The notes under the pieces were generated by a model. That model had not been told where the DNA came from. It searched no databases and worked only from the letters and a program-made list of their open reading frames with translations. Below are positions 6,120-8,338 of a DNA stretch of 8,338 bases, piece by piece. The DNA is from an uncultured Sulfurovum sp. (GTDB lineage: Bacteria > Campylobacterota > Campylobacteria > Campylobacterales > Sulfurovaceae), in the NCBI GenBank assembly GCA_902727905.1, contig CACVAR010000071.1, forward strand, positions 1 through 8,338. The letters are read 5' to 3'. Position 1 is the first letter of the stretch; the number at the start of each line of letters is the position of its first letter. Made by a program: the position numbers and the translations under genes.

Positions 6120-6144
6120 GAATTCCCTTTATTAAAATTTTCTA

Positions 6145-6150
6145 ATTATA
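6145..6150 (-). promoter_or_regulatory. -10 box for the SPOR lipoprotein gene
   Basis: On the minus strand this reads TGTTATAATTA, with a perfect TATAAT placed to give a leader of about 20 nt. The same 11-base string precedes rpe. No -35 box is seen. It lies in the 84-nt gap after the exonuclease gene, which otherwise holds only AT-rich sequence, including two copies of the self-complementary TATTAATA (6157-6164, 6172-6179). Confidence 0.55.
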
Positions 6151-6203
6151 ACAACCTATTAATATTATGAGTATTAATATATGTCTTTATTTAAAAATTT
6201 TTG

Positions 6204-7004
6204 TTATTTTTTATTTTCTGATTCCAACTTAATCAATGTTCTATCTTTTCTACTTGATGTAGAAAAGCGTAATAAGTCATCAACTGCTTGAACATAAGTA
6301 GGTAAATTTTCAAAAGTTAGTGCAAGTAGTTTTGACGTAACCATCGCATCAGAAAATGCTCTATGTTGTGTATGATTTCCTAATTCCAAAGTTTCACTCA
6401 AATAGGCTAAACCGTAACGTTCACTCTCTATGGTTCTTCTGGCTAATTCAATGGAACATAGTCTTTGATTTCCAATACTTCCTAAACCAAAACGATCAAA
6501 AGAATGATTTAAAAAGCCGTAATCAAAATTTACATTATGCGCTACAAAGATTGCATCTTCCATAAAAGTGCGTAAGTTTGTCAGAACTTCTAATTGCGTT
6601 GGTGCTTCTATTAGGTCTTCAGGTAATATACCTGTGATTTTTGAAATATATTCAGGTAAAAAAGTACAAGCCACAAAACTTTCAAAACGGTCAAGAATCT
6701 TACCATTTTGTATCATAACAGCACCCACCTCAATAACTTGTGCTGTTTCTGGTTTAGAACCATTGGTTTCAATGTCAATTACACAATACTTTTGTTCACT
6801 ATAAGGAGTAAAAAAAGTTTCTAAACGATAACGACCATCATCTTCTACAATAGGATAACCTGCAGCTTGAAGTAAAATAAACAAAGTATCAAAATCTTCA
6901 AAAAAAGTACTATTCTTCTGAACTATTCTCTCATATGCAGGTACTGATAAATAACCCTCATTTCTTCTAAATGCAGAGGTTAACTCTTCATAAACTTTTC
7001 GCAT
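6204..7004 (-). CDS. DnaQ-family 3'-5' exonuclease (DEDDh type) with N-terminal extension
   Basis: The DEDDh nuclease domain begins near residue 72, and all five catalytic residues are visible. D77 and E79 are in YCVIDIETNG (Exo I), D161 in HNVNFDYGFL (Exo II), and H214 and D219 in HRAFSDA (Exo III). The family includes the DNA polymerase III epsilon proofreading subunit and PolC-type exonucleases, so it may proofread replication or process DNA ends; sequence alone does not decide. About 70 residues precede the catalytic core, with a helical, winged-helix-like look (LSVPAYERIVQKN..., then LLQAAGYPIVEDDGRYRL at 44-61). E. coli epsilon has no such extension. The gene overlaps the trpF 3' end by 17 nt and its ribosome-binding site is weak, so translation is probably coupled. 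The window gives no support for calling it dnaQ itself. Confidence 0.88.
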   Translation of the reverse strand: MRKVYEELTSAFRRNEGYLSVPAYERIVQKNSTFFEDFDTLFILLQAAGYPIVEDDGRYRLETFFTPYSEQKYCVIDIETNGSKPETAQVIEVGAVMIQNGKILDRFESFVACTFLPEYISKITGILPEDLIEAPTQLEVLTNLRTFMEDAIFVAHNVNFDYGFLNHSFDRFGLGSIGNQRLCSIELARRTIESERYGLAYLSETLELGNHTQHRAFSDAMVTSKLLALTFENLPTYVQAVDDLLRFSTSSRKDRTLIKLESENKK

Positions 7005-7578
7005 TCTGTATAAACTTTGTTACCTTTTCATAATCTTTCTTACCTTTTATACGCTCAACACCTGAACTTACATCTACTCCATAAAAATTGTACTTTTTTA
7101 GTTCATGTAAGTTATCTGCCGTTAATCCACCAGCTAAGATGATTTTAGAACAATCCATACCTTTAAACCACTCAAGGTTCAGTCGCTTACCCGATCCACC
7201 ATACTCTTCACAATAGACATCTACCAAACGATATCTATCTTTGTACTGTAAGATATCTTTAGCTTCTTTAGCACGAATAACAGGCATTGCTTTAGAACCA
7301 ATCATATTCAATGCTTCTTCATCTACATCAAAATGAATTTGACATAAAGTCAAATCACAATAGCTTGAAATAGTGTCAATAGTATCAATTCCTTCATTAA
7401 CAAAAAGTCCTACTCTCCCAATAAAAGGAGGAATCTTTTCGATAATTCTTTTCGCATCAGCTGGTTTAATATAGCGTGGTGACTCTCTATAAAAAACAAA
7501 TCCTAATGCATCTGCACCAGCTTCAATAGCTTGCATTGCATCCAGCATATTGGTAATTCCACATATTTTAACTCTCAT
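6988..7578 (-). CDS. trpF: Phosphoribosylanthranilate isomerase
   Basis: TrpF catalyses the Amadori rearrangement of N-(5'-phosphoribosyl)anthranilate in tryptophan synthesis. This 196-residue TIM-barrel protein starts with MRVKICGIT, where C6 is the catalytic general base position. GADALGFVFYRESPRYI (21-37) and the phosphate-binding ends ILAGGLTADN (147-156) and GVDVSSGVE (167-175) are typical. Oddly, the loop GGSGKRLNLEW (127-137) lacks the family's usual Asp in GGTGxxFDW, the general acid: the aligned residue is N134, or E136 if a two-residue insertion is assumed. It is a stand-alone trpF rather than a trpCF fusion, and no other trp gene is adjacent. GGAG seven bases before the ATG supports the start. 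It sits 26 nt after rpe and overlaps the exonuclease gene. Confidence 0.93.
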   Translation of the reverse strand: MRVKICGITNMLDAMQAIEAGADALGFVFYRESPRYIKPADAKRIIEKIPPFIGRVGLFVNEGIDTIDTISSYCDLTLCQIHFDVDEEALNMIGSKAMPVIRAKEAKDILQYKDRYRLVDVYCEEYGGSGKRLNLEWFKGMDCSKIILAGGLTADNLHELKKYNFYGVDVSSGVERIKGKKDYEKVTKFIQNAKSL

Positions 7579-7604
7579 TATAATACTCCCTCAAGTAGAG
7601 AAGA

Positions 7605-8249
7605 TTATACCTTTAAAGAATCAATAGCGTGCTTATAACCCTCTTTATTTCCAAAAACATAAGAGCCAGCGACTACTACATTCACACCAGCTTCTTTTAA
7701 AACTTCTATGTTTTTGTCACCTACCCCACCATCAACTTCTATAAGACAAGCAGGATTATATTTTTCAATCAGCGCTTTCAAGCGTTTAACTTTTTCCAAA
7801 ACAGAAGGTATAAACTTTTGCCCACCAAAACCAGGATTTACGGACATCAAAAGAACCATATCTACATCAGCCAATAAAAATTCAACACTTTCTGGTGGCG
7901 TATGAGGATTTAAAGTAATCGCAGGGCGAATCCCTAAAGAACGAATTTTTTGAACCAATCTATGGGGATGTTTCTCCTCTTCAATATGAAAAGAGATAAA
8001 CTCTGGTTTTAAAGGAGCAAACAAATCAACAAAAAAGTTATTATTTTCTACCATTAAATGTATATCAAGAGGTTTTGTAGCAGCTTTTGCCACTGCTGAT
8101 ACTACAACTGGCCCGATGGTAAGATTTGGTACAAAATGTCCATCCATTACATCTACATGTACAAGGTCACACCCTGCCTCACAAATTGCTTCTACATCAC
8201 GTGCTAAATTCCCAAAATCAGCTGAGAGAATACTTGGAGCTACTAACAT
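7605..8249 (-). CDS. rpe: Ribulose-phosphate 3-epimerase
   Basis: Rpe interconverts D-ribulose 5-phosphate and D-xylulose 5-phosphate in the pentose phosphate pathway (and the Calvin cycle where present). The 214-residue TIM-barrel protein has normal family length and all hallmark motifs: APSILSADFG (4-13), HVDVMDGHFVPN (31-42), DIHLMV (62-67), MSVNPGFGGQKFI (135-147) and EVDGG (171-175). Predicted metal ligands are H31, D33, H64 and D173, with D33 and D173 as the acid/base pair. The phosphate loop is near VAGSYVFG (193-200). It is the first complete gene of the rpe-trpF-exonuclease operon, with AGGA ahead of its ATG and a -10 box in the short gap upstream. Grouping two sugar-phosphate TIM-barrel isomerases may be chance rather than a pathway link. 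Confidence 0.96.
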   Translation of the reverse strand: MLVAPSILSADFGNLARDVEAICEAGCDLVHVDVMDGHFVPNLTIGPVVVSAVAKAATKPLDIHLMVENNNFFVDLFAPLKPEFISFHIEEEKHPHRLVQKIRSLGIRPAITLNPHTPPESVEFLLADVDMVLLMSVNPGFGGQKFIPSVLEKVKRLKALIEKYNPACLIEVDGGVGDKNIEVLKEAGVNVVVAGSYVFGNKEGYKHAIDSLKV

Positions 8250-8275
8250 TTACTATCCTAATTCTATTTTTTATA

Positions 8276-8281
8276 ATTATA
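8276..8281 (-). promoter_or_regulatory. -10 box upstream of rpe
   Basis: The minus strand reads TGTTATAATTA, identical over 11 bases to the box ahead of the SPOR lipoprotein. It gives a leader of about 20 nt to the rpe ATG. Small inverted repeats lie just upstream: AGAAC/GTTCT (8287-8291 and 8296-8300) and AACAG/CTGTT (8281-8285 and 8294-8298). They could be an operator or a weak terminator for the gene upstream. Confidence 0.5.
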
Positions 8282-8290
8282 ACAGAAGAA

Positions 8291-8338
8291 CTACTGTTCT
8301 ATTATTTCGTCTATAAACTTTTCTAATTTTTTAATTCT
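8291..8338 (-). CDS. C-terminal end of an upstream minus-strand gene (partial)
   Basis: Reading the minus strand from the window edge, only one frame is open. It gives 15 residues, RIKKLEKFIDEIIEQ, then a TAG stop at 8291-8293; the other two frames stop at once. The peptide looks like a charged helical protein end. The stop is 41 nt before the rpe start, so this gene is probably upstream of rpe in the same direction. Too little is visible to name it. Confidence 0.4.
   Translation of the reverse strand, partial: RIKKLEKFIDEIIEQ

Noticed and set aside
6157..6179. TATTAATA repeated at 6157 and 6172
   Set aside because: Each copy is self-complementary and purely A/T; such strings are expected by chance in this AT-rich gap.
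6356..6804. Plus-strand frames opposite the exonuclease gene
   Set aside because: No ribosome-binding site or domain; the opposite strand has all catalytic motifs of a DEDDh exonuclease.
8116..8326. Two overlapping plus-strand frames near the right end
   Set aside because: They run antisense to the rpe N-terminus and its promoter and have no family resemblance.
1..8338. CRISPR array, transposon, phage or toxin-antitoxin system
   Set aside because: No regularly spaced repeats, transposase motifs, terminal inverted repeats or toxin-like gene pairs were seen. The two overlapping small genes at 1712-2595 are membrane proteins, not a toxin-antitoxin pair.

Overview
The window is AT-rich bacterial DNA with compact genes, short gaps and several 1 to 17 nt gene overlaps. 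A short DksA with an intact Cys4 zinc finger, a pyrB-pabB pair, a short PabB and a TrpF with an unusual active-site loop together suggest a Campylobacterota member (Sulfurimonas, Sulfurovum or Arcobacter-like). That placement is inference from protein character and gene order; no rRNA or other definitive marker is present.

Layout. (1) Bases 1-2595, plus strand: the C-terminal part of a phosphate-selective-type porin with an N-terminal coiled coil, then a run of three tightly packed genes. These are a secreted FMN-binding protein with an SGAT flavinylation motif and two small four-helix membrane proteins with His residues in or near the helices. This is the least conventional part of the window and could be an envelope flavin electron-transfer module. 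(2) Bases 2596-2862: a 55-residue orphan protein preceded by a near-perfect Fur-type 7-1-7 inverted repeat and ended by a perfect hairpin terminator. (3) Bases 2856-3212, minus: dksA, sharing with pyrB a divergent intergenic region that holds two palindromes. (4) Bases 3406-5237, plus: pyrB (pyrimidine synthesis) and pabB (folate synthesis), overlapping by one base. (5) Bases 5250-6119, minus: a lipoprotein with two SPOR domains and its own promoter. (6) Bases 6204-8249, minus: an rpe-trpF-exonuclease operon in which trpF and the exonuclease gene overlap by 17 nt. The last 48 bases read as the C-terminus of one further minus-strand gene.

How it fits together. Most of the window is housekeeping: stringent-response transcription control (DksA), pyrimidine, folate, tryptophan and pentose-phosphate metabolism, a DnaQ-type exonuclease and a cell-wall-binding lipoprotein. 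Three minimal -10 promoters (pyrB, SPOR lipoprotein, rpe) have the same design: TATAAT, no clear -35 box, and a leader of roughly 20 nt. No rRNA, tRNA, CRISPR array, insertion sequence or phage gene was seen, and no gap longer than 300 bases lacks a gene.
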